Positions 9,861 to 19,700 of a DNA stretch of 64,000 nucleotides are shown one piece after another (the first letter of the stretch is position 1; every line of letters starts with the position of its first letter). A model generated the notes under the pieces. The model saw only the letters and a list, made by a program, of their open reading frames with translations, ran no database searches and was not told the DNA's origin. The position numbers and the translations under genes are program-made. The stretch is from contig NZ_JAFEWD010000006.1 of NCBI RefSeq assembly GCF_017355855.1, positions 1 through 64,000 of the forward strand, written 5' to 3'. This DNA is from Pedobacter sp. SYSU D00535. GTDB lineage: Bacteria > Bacteroidota > Bacteroidia > Sphingobacteriales > Sphingobacteriaceae.

Positions 9861-12800
9861 ATGAAGAGAATTCTACTCTTATGTATTTTAACCTTTACCA
9901 GTTATCTGGCCTATTCTAACGCCAATGTGGCGCAGAAGGAATGGCGATGGCGGAAGGATAATGGTTCGGAAGCTACAGCTGCCTGGCGTGCAGGACAGGA
10001 CGAGGCTGTGAGTCAGTCAGTTTGTCACGCTGACGAAGTTATTCGATTAAGAATGGCTTTTCAGGTAAATCCTGATCCCTCCACCACCAACCCATCTTCA
10101 AAAACAGTTGGTTACCAAATTTCATATTCGAGGAGTCCAAGCGGGCCATGGACACTTATTAACACGAACTCCGCTAACGCTTTTGTTCAGGCGGGAAGTG
10201 CTCATGTATCCGATGAAACTTTGACAACTAAGCAGCTCGTTCATTCGGCAACAGGGGAATATGCTTCAGGCCAGTTTATCGATATGAGTCATGCATCCAA
10301 TATTGTGTTCTCAACTAAGTCTGGTGTATCGACGGTAACGGAGCATGAATGGGCAATAAAAGTTACGGATAAAGCAGAGGCAGGTGTGTATTATTTCTCG
10401 CTTCAGGCATTAAATATTTACCCAACTACTTTTCCTTCAATAACTGTAAACGCCCCCGCGATTAGTGGTAACGCGATTGTGAAAAATATATCGTGCAATG
10501 GTAAGTCCGACGGATCTATAGATCTAAGCCCCTCAGGCGGAACAGAGCCATACTCCTTTCTGTGGGAAGACGGAATAACTACAGAAGATAGGAAAGATTT
10601 GGGCCCGGGTACTTATAAGGTTACAATTAAGGATGCAACCGGATGCTCAAAAGTAGTGGAGGCAACCATTGCTGAGCCTTCTAAAATTACAGCTTCGATC
10701 ACATCCGTTACTAATGTATCTTGTCATGGAGCAACAAATGGGGCCGCTACTGTAACGGCAAGTGGGGGAACAGGCCAGCTTTCCTATTCCTGGGCGCCTA
10801 GGGGTGGAACATCGGCAACTGCTACCGGTCTAAGTGCGGGAATGTATACAGTTACAATTACTGACGAAAACGGATGCACTGACGAGGAATTCGTTACAAT
10901 ATCAGAACCAAGTGCTATAGTTGTAACTCCTAATCAAACAGAAGTTAGCACCTTCGGTGGTTCTGATGGAACTGCTTCCGTTTCTGTTAGTGGAGGCACT
11001 GGTGGCTATTCATATGAGTGGACCCCTGGTACCCCTACAGGCGACGGTACTTCCAGTGTTTCCGGACTAACTGCCGGTGAATGGTCTGTTCTTATTACTG
11101 ACGACAATGGCTGTATAAAAGAAGAAAAGTTTACCATCACCCAACCGGTTAATTCTAAAGTGGTATCTATAAAGCGTTCATTCGCCCCCAGGGTTAAATC
11201 AGGCTTAGTGGATTTCAAAGTGACATTTGAAAATGAAGTAAGCGGGGTAGATGCATCTGACTTCTTAGTTTTTACAACAGGCGCTGTTAGTGACGCCGAA
11301 ATTACGAATCTAACCGGATCCGGAAAAAACTATACTGTTACTGTAAATACAGGGACAGGAGAGGGTTCTGTAAGGCTTGACTTTACAGGTGTCTCTGGTG
11401 TTAGTCCGGAAGCAATAAGCACTTACAAAAGTGGGGAGGAGTATACAATAGATAATACAGCTCCTATCTTGGTTACGGTTGGGATTGTATCCAACAATGA
11501 AGATAATAAGTTAGCAAAAGTAGGTGATAAGGTAACTTTAAGCTTTACAGGAAATGAGGAGATTCAGCCTACGGCCGTAAACATCGCTGGAGAAAACGCG
11601 ACGATAATGAACCTCTTAGGTGCCTGGACCGCTCGCGTGACTTTAGTGTCTACTACTACAGAAGGTTCCGTTCCATTCACAATTGAATTCAAAGACAAGG
11701 CAGGTAACCCTGGAGTCGCTGTTACTTCAACTACTGATCTAAGCTTTGTACACTTCGATAAGTCAGCACCGGTAATAAGCAACGTGAAAATTGCTTCCGA
11801 TAACGAATACCCATCTGTTGCAAAAGCCGGTAATAAGGTTACGCTAACATTTAATATAAACGAGACTGCTGAGGCTAAAGTTAAAATTGCAGGTAACACC
11901 GTTAGTGCTGACCGTATTCCTGATTCGGATGAATATACAGCTTCCTATCAGTTGAAAAGTGATGACGAAGGAGGATTCATTCAATTCGAAATTGTAGCAT
12001 CTGATAAGGTTGGAAATACCAGCGACCCAGTTAGTTTTACGTCTGACAACTCAACAGTAGATTACGATAAAAAGGCCCCTGAAGTTCAAATGATTTCAGG
12101 AGCAAAGCCTGAAAGATCTACTACTAACGCCAAGGAAGTAAGTTTCCGCGTAGAGTTTGATGAAGCCGTAACAGGTGTAGATAAAGAAGATTTCGAGTTA
12201 AACCTTTCTGCAGAGCTAACTGCTGAAATTCTTTCAGTTACTCCGGTAAGTCTTCCTTCTGCCGTTACTACACCATTTACAACTGCATTTGAGGTAGTAG
12301 TGGGCAATATTAAAGGAAATGGTAGTCTGTCCGTTAGTCTTAAAAAGACAGGAAACGGTATTGTAGATTACGTGGGTAATGAAAACATTTCGGGCTATAA
12401 TAACGGAGATTACTACCTGATCGATCAAACGTTGCCACAGGTAGAAAGCATAACGCGTGCCGAAAACCGGGAACAGTTGACGAATGCTAAGTCGGTAACT
12501 TATCGTGTAACTTTTTCTGAAAGTGTAAGCGGTGTTGATGTTAACGATTTCACGCTTACTAAAACAGGAAACGCCGACGGAACAATTTCTTCAGTCTCTC
12601 CTGGAATGCAATATGGTTTTGCAACCTTAGGAAAACTAAAAGAGCCGAACGTTTACGACGTAGAGGTAATTGACGTGAAAGGCGACGGAGACCTTCGTCT
12701 TGATCTGAATGCTGCCAATACTGCTGTTTCTGACGAAGCAGGTAATTTGATTGCAGATGGTGGTTTTGTTAACGGCGAAGTTTATACCATTGACCAAACA

Positions 12801-15056
12801 GGTCCTGAGGTAGAGAGTATTACGCGTTCAATGCCAACTGTTGAGAAGACAAAAGTAGGAGCTGTTATATATCGCGTGAAATTTTCAGAGAAAGTGACCG
12901 GACTGAATACTCAAGCATTCCAGCTTGGCAAGACAGGAACAGTTGACGGAGTTATTACTTCAGTTCATGCTATAAATGCAGGTACAAACTCTTCGATAGC
13001 AGTTTTCTCTACCTATGTTCCAACAATAATACCAACACCAACAGATCCAACACCAACACCAACGGATCCAACACCGGTACCTTCAATACCTGCAGCTTCA
13101 GAATACGAAGTAACGGTTGAGCAGATCACTGGTGACGGCGAGCTGAAGCTGAGCTATGTGGCTAATTCACAGGTTGTCGATTATTTACAAAATGCTTCAA
13201 CTAAAAATTTCAATGGAGGAGAAGCTTATATCATTGACCAAACCGGCCCCGCTGTAGTTTCAGTTTCTGTGCCTGCGAACAAAACGTACAAAGCAGGTGA
13301 AGAATTAAGCTTTACTGTGAACTTTGACGAGGAGTTAACTGTAATCGGTTCTGATTCAAAATTGAACATCCAAATTGGCTTGAATTCGAGAAGCGCCGCG
13401 TATAAGTCAAAAACGGCGACCAGCATCAGCTATGCCTATACAGTACAGGCTGAAGAATTGGATGTAGATGGCGTACAAGTACAAGGTCTTGTTCGCGAAA
13501 GTTCAAAAATCACAGATGCGCTTGGTAATAATGCAAATATTAGCTTAAATAACATCGCATCACCTTCATTAGTAAGGGTGGATGCTGTGAAACCGGTAGT
13601 TACACCTCTGCAAGTCCTCCAAGTGGATGAGAATAGTGCTACGGGAACACGTATCGGTGTAGTTTCTGCATCTGACGCAGGAAATGTAAGCACCTTACAA
13701 GCTTATACAATTGTTAATCAGAACGACTTCGACAATGACGGAGTACAGGCAGTAAGCATTAATGCCCAAACAGGGGTATTGAGCGTGAACGACCGCGATG
13801 ATTTCAATTACGAGAACAAGGCCACGTTTAACGTGATAGTTACAGTGAGCGATGGCTTAAATACCTCGACGCAGGAAACAGTGAAGGTCAATGTAAAGGA
13901 TCTTCCTGAGGCGCCGACAAGTGTAAGTCTTGCGACAAGTACTGTGTACGAAAATTCAGCAATTGCTACCCTTGCCGGTACATTAAGTTCAACTTCAGAC
14001 GATCCGGGTGCTACTTTCTCTTACCAGTTAGTGCCAGGAACAGGAAGTACAGACAATGGTAAGTTTACCATCGTTGGCAACCAAATCAAAACAAACGAAA
14101 TACTGAACTTCGAAGAAAAGGCGAGCTATAGCGTTCGTGTTAAATCGACTACTCAGTACGGGTTCGGATTGGAAAAGGAGTTTGTAATAAGTATCACTGA
14201 TGTAAACGAGCAGCCGACTCTGAGCAACATTGCCAACTCTGCTATTTGCTACACTGAAGCACAGCAGACCGTAGCTTTAAGTGGAATTACAGCAGGACCA
14301 GAGACCTGGCAGGGAACAGTAGTATCAGTAAGTACTAGCAACAACCGGATGTTTAAGACGATTGCTGTAACACAAGCAGTAAATAGTACTGCTGTATTGA
14401 ACTACACTTTAAACCAGGGTGCAACCGGGTCAGCAGTGATTAACATCCAGGTAACTGACAACGGAGGTACTGAAAACGGGGGAGTCAATACGATCCTGAA
14501 AAGCTTCGTTCTTAACGTTAACCCGCTTCCGGTGATTGCGATCAGTTCCGACAAAGGCTTAAGCTTGTCAAAAGGAGAAGTAGCGATGCTGACAGCGGAA
14601 GTAACAGGCGGAAACACAGGTCTAACCTACAGCTGGTCAGATGCTAACGGTATCGTAAGCGTAGCGAAAAACCTGGCTACTCTGAATGTTCGTCCATCAG
14701 AAACTACTACTTACACAGTAACGGTTACCAATGCCAACGGCTGCGTAAGCACCCAAAGCATTACTATCGAAGTACTGGCCGACTTTAAGGTAGTAGACGG
14801 GACCAACATCGTTACACCAAACGGTGACGGGGTGAACGACAACTTCGTGATCCGCAACATCGACATGTACCCGAACAACGTGGTAAAAATCTTCGACAGA
14901 GCTGGTCGTCTGCTTTACAGCAAAACGAACTACAGCAACGAGTTCAACGGAACCTTCCAGGGATCCCCGTTGGCTGAAGATACCTACTACTACATTGTAG
15001 ACTTCGGTCCGGGTGCTGAGAAGATCAAAGGATTTATCACAATAGTGAGGGATTAA
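9861..15056 (+). CDS. Giant type IX-secreted adhesin 2
   Basis: A complete 1731-residue protein. The signal peptide is MKRILLLCILTFTSYLAYS. Next come a non-repetitive N-terminal domain of about 180 residues, three SprB-like repeats (about residues 195-430, GGTEPYSF, GTYKVTI, GMYTVTI), several Ig-like domains with DNTAPILV or IDQTGPEVESITR linkers, a proline-threonine linker (about 13020-13085), and a cadherin-like domain (VDENSATGT, about 13600-13900). The shared C-terminal part runs 13911-15056 and ends in the CHU_C sorting domain. The last 300 bases are nearly identical to those of the other adhesins. It probably forms one transcript with lnt upstream and the SprF-like gene downstream. Surface adhesion is an inference; type IX export is well supported by the C-terminus. 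Confidence 0.93.
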   Translation: MKRILLLCILTFTSYLAYSNANVAQKEWRWRKDNGSEATAAWRAGQDEAVSQSVCHADEVIRLRMAFQVNPDPSTTNPSSKTVGYQISYSRSPSGPWTLINTNSANAFVQAGSAHVSDETLTTKQLVHSATGEYASGQFIDMSHASNIVFSTKSGVSTVTEHEWAIKVTDKAEAGVYYFSLQALNIYPTTFPSITVNAPAISGNAIVKNISCNGKSDGSIDLSPSGGTEPYSFLWEDGITTEDRKDLGPGTYKVTIKDATGCSKVVEATIAEPSKITASITSVTNVSCHGATNGAATVTASGGTGQLSYSWAPRGGTSATATGLSAGMYTVTITDENGCTDEEFVTISEPSAIVVTPNQTEVSTFGGSDGTASVSVSGGTGGYSYEWTPGTPTGDGTSSVSGLTAGEWSVLITDDNGCIKEEKFTITQPVNSKVVSIKRSFAPRVKSGLVDFKVTFENEVSGVDASDFLVFTTGAVSDAEITNLTGSGKNYTVTVNTGTGEGSVRLDFTGVSGVSPEAISTYKSGEEYTIDNTAPILVTVGIVSNNEDNKLAKVGDKVTLSFTGNEEIQPTAVNIAGENATIMNLLGAWTARVTLVSTTTEGSVPFTIEFKDKAGNPGVAVTSTTDLSFVHFDKSAPVISNVKIASDNEYPSVAKAGNKVTLTFNINETAEAKVKIAGNTVSADRIPDSDEYTASYQLKSDDEGGFIQFEIVASDKVGNTSDPVSFTSDNSTVDYDKKAPEVQMISGAKPERSTTNAKEVSFRVEFDEAVTGVDKEDFELNLSAELTAEILSVTPVSLPSAVTTPFTTAFEVVVGNIKGNGSLSVSLKKTGNGIVDYVGNENISGYNNGDYYLIDQTLPQVESITRAENREQLTNAKSVTYRVTFSESVSGVDVNDFTLTKTGNADGTISSVSPGMQYGFATLGKLKEPNVYDVEVIDVKGDGDLRLDLNAANTAVSDEAGNLIADGGFVNGEVYTIDQTGPEVESITRSMPTVEKTKVGAVIYRVKFSEKVTGLNTQAFQLGKTGTVDGVITSVHAINAGTNSSIAVFSTYVPTIIPTPTDPTPTPTDPTPVPSIPAASEYEVTVEQITGDGELKLSYVANSQVVDYLQNASTKNFNGGEAYIIDQTGPAVVSVSVPANKTYKAGEELSFTVNFDEELTVIGSDSKLNIQIGLNSRSAAYKSKTATSISYAYTVQAEELDVDGVQVQGLVRESSKITDALGNNANISLNNIASPSLVRVDAVKPVVTPLQVLQVDENSATGTRIGVVSASDAGNVSTLQAYTIVNQNDFDNDGVQAVSINAQTGVLSVNDRDDFNYENKATFNVIVTVSDGLNTSTQETVKVNVKDLPEAPTSVSLATSTVYENSAIATLAGTLSSTSDDPGATFSYQLVPGTGSTDNGKFTIVGNQIKTNEILNFEEKASYSVRVKSTTQYGFGLEKEFVISITDVNEQPTLSNIANSAICYTEAQQTVALSGITAGPETWQGTVVSVSTSNNRMFKTIAVTQAVNSTAVLNYTLNQGATGSAVINIQVTDNGGTENGGVNTILKSFVLNVNPLPVIAISSDKGLSLSKGEVAMLTAEVTGGNTGLTYSWSDANGIVSVAKNLATLNVRPSETTTYTVTVTNANGCVSTQSITIEVLADFKVVDGTNIVTPNGDGVNDNFVIRNIDMYPNNVVKIFDRAGRLLYSKTNYSNEFNGTFQGSPLAEDTYYYIVDFGPGAEKIKGFITIVRD

Positions 15057-15058
15057 GA

Positions 15059-15339
15059 GGAGAAAAGGTCGTTTACAAACAAAAGTTGATCGGAGGGGAG
15101 GACTTCCCTCAGTGCCGGAAAGATTTTGAGATCAGCAGGCCCGGAGCGAGGAAAAGGGCATTGGCTGGTTTTCCGAAGTCCGGGCATAGCGAAGGGGAAA
15201 AGCAGACGCAGCCCTGAGCGCTGATGTCAAAATGCGCGAGCGCCCTGAGCGAAAAGGCACCTTGGGAAGTCCTTGAATTTTTGGTTCCTTTTGTTTCAAG
15301 ACAAAAGGAACAGAAGCAACAAATAGGTATCACACAAGA
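15059..15339. repeat. Conserved intergenic repeat, copy 2
   Basis: The compact form of the repeat fills the whole gap between adhesin 2 and its SprF-like gene, without the insertion found in copy 1. It ends in a hairpin at 15284-15311 identical to that of copy 1. Minus-strand reading frames here are conserved only because the DNA is. Confidence 0.8.
15284..15311. repeat. Hairpin upstream of SprF-like gene 2
   Basis: Identical to the 6708-6735 hairpin (11-bp stem, TTCAAG loop) and at the same distance of 28 bases from the ATG. Confidence 0.75.
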
Positions 15340-16269
15340 ATGAAAACATTAAAAAATATCATCAGTAAAGCAGGGAGTCTCTCCCTGCTTCTGATCACTG
15401 CCTTAACAGCAAACGAAGCAAACGCTCAGCTTAACCCGCTGGGCGCCACTTACTACCAGAACCCTTACATCCTCAACCCTGCAATGGCAGGAACAGAGCA
15501 GGGCGTACAACTAGATCTGGCAGCAAGACAACAGTGGAGCGTATTACCAGGAGCACCCAAAACACAATCAATTACGGCAGTGTACGGATCAGGTAAGAAA
15601 ACAGGATTAGGACTGAACCTTTATAATGACGAGGCCGGTCTGATCAAAAACACCCGGGTGTCAGCCAGCTATGCTTACCACCTTCCGCTAAACAGCGAAG
15701 GTCAGCACCTGAGCTTTGGCGTCTCTTTAGGACTGATGTACGAACGCATTATGAACGACCAGATGGACGGAGATCAGAATGACCTATCCGTAAGCCGCTT
15801 CCAGCAACGGGAAACTTTCCTTGACGGAGATTTTGGAGCAGCGTACGTAGGCAGGAGACTAACCGCTCAGTTTGCCCTTCCCAACCTGAAGTCGTTCTTT
15901 CAGCAGGAAGAAGCACAAGGTAGTCAACTGGTAGACCGTTCCGGCTACTTTGCTTCGCTAAGCTATAAGTTCAGCTTCCCGAATGCAGTAGACGGCTTGG
16001 GACTGGAACCAACCTTCCGCTACCGGGATATCAAAGGACTGGATAACATCATGGATATCGGTACCAACATTACCCTGGCCAAAGAGCAGGTGAATGTACT
16101 GATGATGTACCACACAACTCAAAGCATGTCAGTAGGGATGGGTGTTAAAGCTACACCAGCTATTCGTATTCACGGGATGTACACTTCAGGTACTGCAGAT
16201 CTTGCCGGCAATACCAACGGGAACTTTGAGCTGAATCTTAAATTGAATTTGTCGAAGCTAAAGAAATAG
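15340..16269 (+). CDS. PorP/SprF-family type IX outer-membrane protein, copy 2
   Basis: A 309-residue protein with the same signal peptide and family features as the copy at 6764, and only a handful of substitutions (for example LDGDFGAAYVGRR for IDGDFGAAYVGNR). It is the presumed export partner of adhesin 2. It ends in the same KLNLSKLKK tail as copies 1 and 3. Many silent differences from copy 1 show that the copies are not assembly artefacts. Confidence 0.93.
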   Translation: MKTLKNIISKAGSLSLLLITALTANEANAQLNPLGATYYQNPYILNPAMAGTEQGVQLDLAARQQWSVLPGAPKTQSITAVYGSGKKTGLGLNLYNDEAGLIKNTRVSASYAYHLPLNSEGQHLSFGVSLGLMYERIMNDQMDGDQNDLSVSRFQQRETFLDGDFGAAYVGRRLTAQFALPNLKSFFQQEEAQGSQLVDRSGYFASLSYKFSFPNAVDGLGLEPTFRYRDIKGLDNIMDIGTNITLAKEQVNVLMMYHTTQSMSVGMGVKATPAIRIHGMYTSGTADLAGNTNGNFELNLKLNLSKLKK

Positions 16270-16305
16270 AAGAGAGTCGGATGGCGGGGAGGCAATGTGA
16301 AGAGA

Positions 16306-16336
16306 GTGGTCGGATGGCTGGAAGCCGTCCGATCAC
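16306..16336. repeat. 31-bp palindromic element, copy 2
   Basis: The left arm GTGGTCGGATGGCT pairs along all 14 positions with AGCCGTCCGATCAC (two G-U pairs), leaving a three-base loop. It resembles a REP-type extragenic palindrome. Confidence 0.8.
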
Positions 16337-16391
16337 AGGCGCGCTCATCATCGGACCATTCTTAGGAAAGCTATTCTGTTCTGAGAGAAGA

Positions 16392-16422
16392 GTGGTCGGA
16401 TGGCTGAAAGCCGTCCGATCAC
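16392..16422. repeat. 31-bp palindromic element, copy 3
   Basis: Same arms as the copy 86 bases upstream, with a changed loop (GAA for GGA). Two copies in one gap show local amplification. Confidence 0.8.
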
Positions 16423-16457
16423 AGAGAAAGAACCAGATTTAAAGGTTAATAGATGGG

Positions 16458-16487
16458 GCCTCTTACAGCAATGTAAGGGGCTTTTTT
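16458..16487 (+). terminator. Intrinsic terminator of module 2
   Basis: Stem GCCTCTTACA with TGTAAGGGGC, GCAA loop, then six T and a second T-run shortly after. Confidence 0.9.
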
Positions 16488-16702
16488 GCTTTTTTTGCGC
16501 CAGCAAATTGAGGAGAAACAACTCTGTTTAAAAGTTTTTATCCTCGCAATCAATGCCTTTTATCTTCTCTAAAGAAAAAATGCAACCTAAGTAAAAGAGC
16601 CTCGTAGAACGCCTGCGTGCAATTAACCTCTCTTGTTTGTTGCTTTTTTTCAAAAGTATTAGGTCCTATTTAACACATTTCTAAACACACTAATTATTCT
16701 GA

Positions 16703-19700
16703 ATGGCAGAACGTGTACTTACTTCGGTAGTAAAAACTACCGTATTTTCCCTTTTATTGGTCAGTAGTTCCCACCCGGTTTTATCTAAAAACTGGGAATC
16801 ATCGAAGTTGATGAAGTTGAATGAAAAAGGAGAACTTCATGCAACAGCGGAAAACGGCAGGGTATGGTATAAGCAATATCATTTAACCCGTGCAGCCCAA
16901 GTTGAAGATCCCTTGTTTATGGTAAATGAAGCATTCTCGACGAAGGCGATGCAGGAAGCAATAGAAAGTCCTGAGCTTGGTCTTGACCTGTCTCAGTACT
17001 TTAAATGGCGACTAGCTGATAGGTTATTCATTGCCGAACAAATGTTTTTCGGAAGAGGAGCGGGTTATTCTGATCTTGCATCTGTTTATAACTCTTTTTC
17101 TGATTACATGGAGGCGCGTAAATCTGTGGCTGCGATCAATAGTGCAACTTCTACAGCGGAGATAAAGGTGGCCATTGAAAACCCGGGATTAGGTTTAGAT
17201 TTAACAACTTATAATTCTTTGCCGACTGGCGATCAGGAATTAGCATGTTCTAATCTATTAAATAACCGTCCTGAAAGTGGTTTTGCCACCTTTGATGATA
17301 TTCAATCTGCTCTGGACGAGGCAATAGCAAAAGGTTCCCTCCTTGACGCTGTTAACAATGCCGGGGATGCAAGTAGCATGGAGGCAGCTTTAAAGGATCC
17401 AAAGCTTAACTTGTCGCTTGGTGCTTACGTTAATTGGCCAGCCGCAGAGCAGACAGCGGTTGCATCCGGTATGCTAGAACAACGTCCCAACGATGGATAT
17501 GAAGATTTAGCATCATTACAAACCGTGTTCGACGGAGTACTAGCTATGCGCATGCCGATGGTGGTAGTTAATATAGCAAATGACGCCCCAACAATGGAGC
17601 AAGCACTAGAAGATTCCATGTTGGGATTGACTTTAGGATCGTATCCAACATGGACAACAGCTGATCGGGCTGCCGTCGCATTGCTGGTGCTATCAAGTCG
17701 GCCGGCGTCAGGATACGCCGACGTTGCAGCCCTGCAAATGGCTTTTGATGTCGCCATGGTGGCACATTCACCCGTCGCTAATGTTAATGCCGCTGCTTCC
17801 CTCGAGGAGCTTAAGTCAGCTCTGGAAGATAGTGCTTTAGAACTAAATTTAGGAGCGTATCCAAACTGGGCAGTTGCAGATAGGTTAGCGGTGGTGTCTG
17901 AAGTATTCGCATCCCGCCCTGCCGGAGGCTTTTCCAATCAATCCGAAGTTCAAAATGCTTTCAATGCTGCGCTTGATGCCCGGGCAGCTTTGGCTGCAGT
18001 TAATACGGCCGCAACCGGTACAAGCATGGAGCTAGCTTTGGAGGATGGCAGTCTCGGTCTTACTCTAGGCTCATACGCCAGCTGGGCAGTGGCAGATCGT
18101 TCTGCAGTGGCAACAGGGGTACTGAATAACCGGCCTGTTGAAGGATTTGAAGATTTCAGTGCGCTGCAATACCTGTTCAATCAACAAGTTAAAACCCGTA
18201 GTGCAATTGCAGCTGTAAATAGTTCTGCAACTGTTGCAGAGGCACAGGTGGCTTTAGAAAGTCCGGCGCTCGCTCTTTTCCTCGATAAATATTTTTCCTG
18301 GCAGATAGCTGACAGAAATTCGGTTGCTGCTCTGGTTTTAGAAAACCGCCCTGTAGATGGCTATGCAAAGAAATCGGATATAGAGGGAAGTTTCGTGGTT
18401 GCTATGGAACAACGGGTTCCTGTGGCTAAGATAAACGCTGCGCTCTCTAATGCAGATATGCGATCCGCAATCGAGGATGCTACCTATGGTCTTGACCTTT
18501 CAGAATATCAGTCCTTAAATGAAGCATCAAAAGATGCTGCTTGCGCAGACCTTATTTCGCAGCGTCCGAATGATGGTTATGCTGACTATTCTTCTATTCA
18601 AAATGCCCTAGACTTGGCAATTAAAAAGTACTCGGAACCAACAGATGCAGAAGCTGTAACACTTGCAAAAGAGGATCTGAAAGTAACCTACCAACTTGGC
18701 GATAATGCTACTTCTGTAACACAGAATGTAAACCTGGCAACAGCAGGTCTTCACGAATCAACTATCATTTGGTCATCTAATAACTCAGCGGTAATTGCAG
18801 CGGATGGAACCGTAACACGTCCATCGTTTACTACCGGTGATACCGAGGTGAAACTTACAGCAACAATTACTCGTGGCGCAGCAACAGAGACGAAAGATTT
18901 TGATCTAACTGTGCTTAAAAATTCAGCTACTGATGCAGAAGCTGTAACACTTGCAAAAGAGGATCTGAAAGTAACCTACCAACTTGGCGATAATGCTACT
19001 TCTGTAACACAGAATGTAAACCTGGAAACAGCAGGTCTTTACGGATCATCTATTAGCTGGTCATCCAATAACCCAGCAGTAATTGCAGCGGATGGAACGG
19101 TAACACGTCCATCATTTATCACCGGTGATACGGAGGTAAAACTTACAGCAACAATTACTCGTGGCGCAGCAACAGAGACGAAAGATTTTGATCTAACTGT
19201 GCTTAAAAATTCAGCTACTGATGCAGAAGTAGTAATGCTTGCAAAAGAGGACCTGAAAGTAAAGTACCAGCCAGGTGATCTTGCTGGTTCGGTAACGCAA
19301 AACGTAACACTGGAAACAGCAGGTCTTTATGGATCAACGATCAGCTGGTCATCCACCAACCCAGCAGTAATTGCAGCGGATGGAACGGTAACACGTCCGT
19401 CGTTTATCACAGGTGATACGGAGGTAGAACTTACAGCAACGATCACCCGTGGTGCAGCAACAGAGACAAAAGACTTCAAGATTACTGTGCTTAAAAATGC
19501 AGCCACCGATGCAGAGGCAGTAACGCTGACTAAAGAGGACCTGAAAGTAAAGTACCAGCCAGGTGATCTTGCTGGTTCGGTAACGCAAAACGTAACACTG
19601 GAAACAGCAGGTCTTCATGGATCAACAATCAGCTGGTCATCCAACAACTCTGCAGTAATTGCAGCTGACGGAACGGTAACACGTCCATCGTTTATCACAG

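Larger units (their letters stand above)
16270..16702. other. Intergenic region between modules 2 and 3
   Basis: It contains two intact 31-bp palindromes (16306-16336 and 16392-16422), the shared CCAGATTTAAAGGTTA leader of the terminator, and the terminator itself (16458-16487). From 16488 to 16702 there is an AT-rich stretch that should hold the promoter of adhesin 3, but no exact TAnnTTTG box was recognised. Confidence 0.65.
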
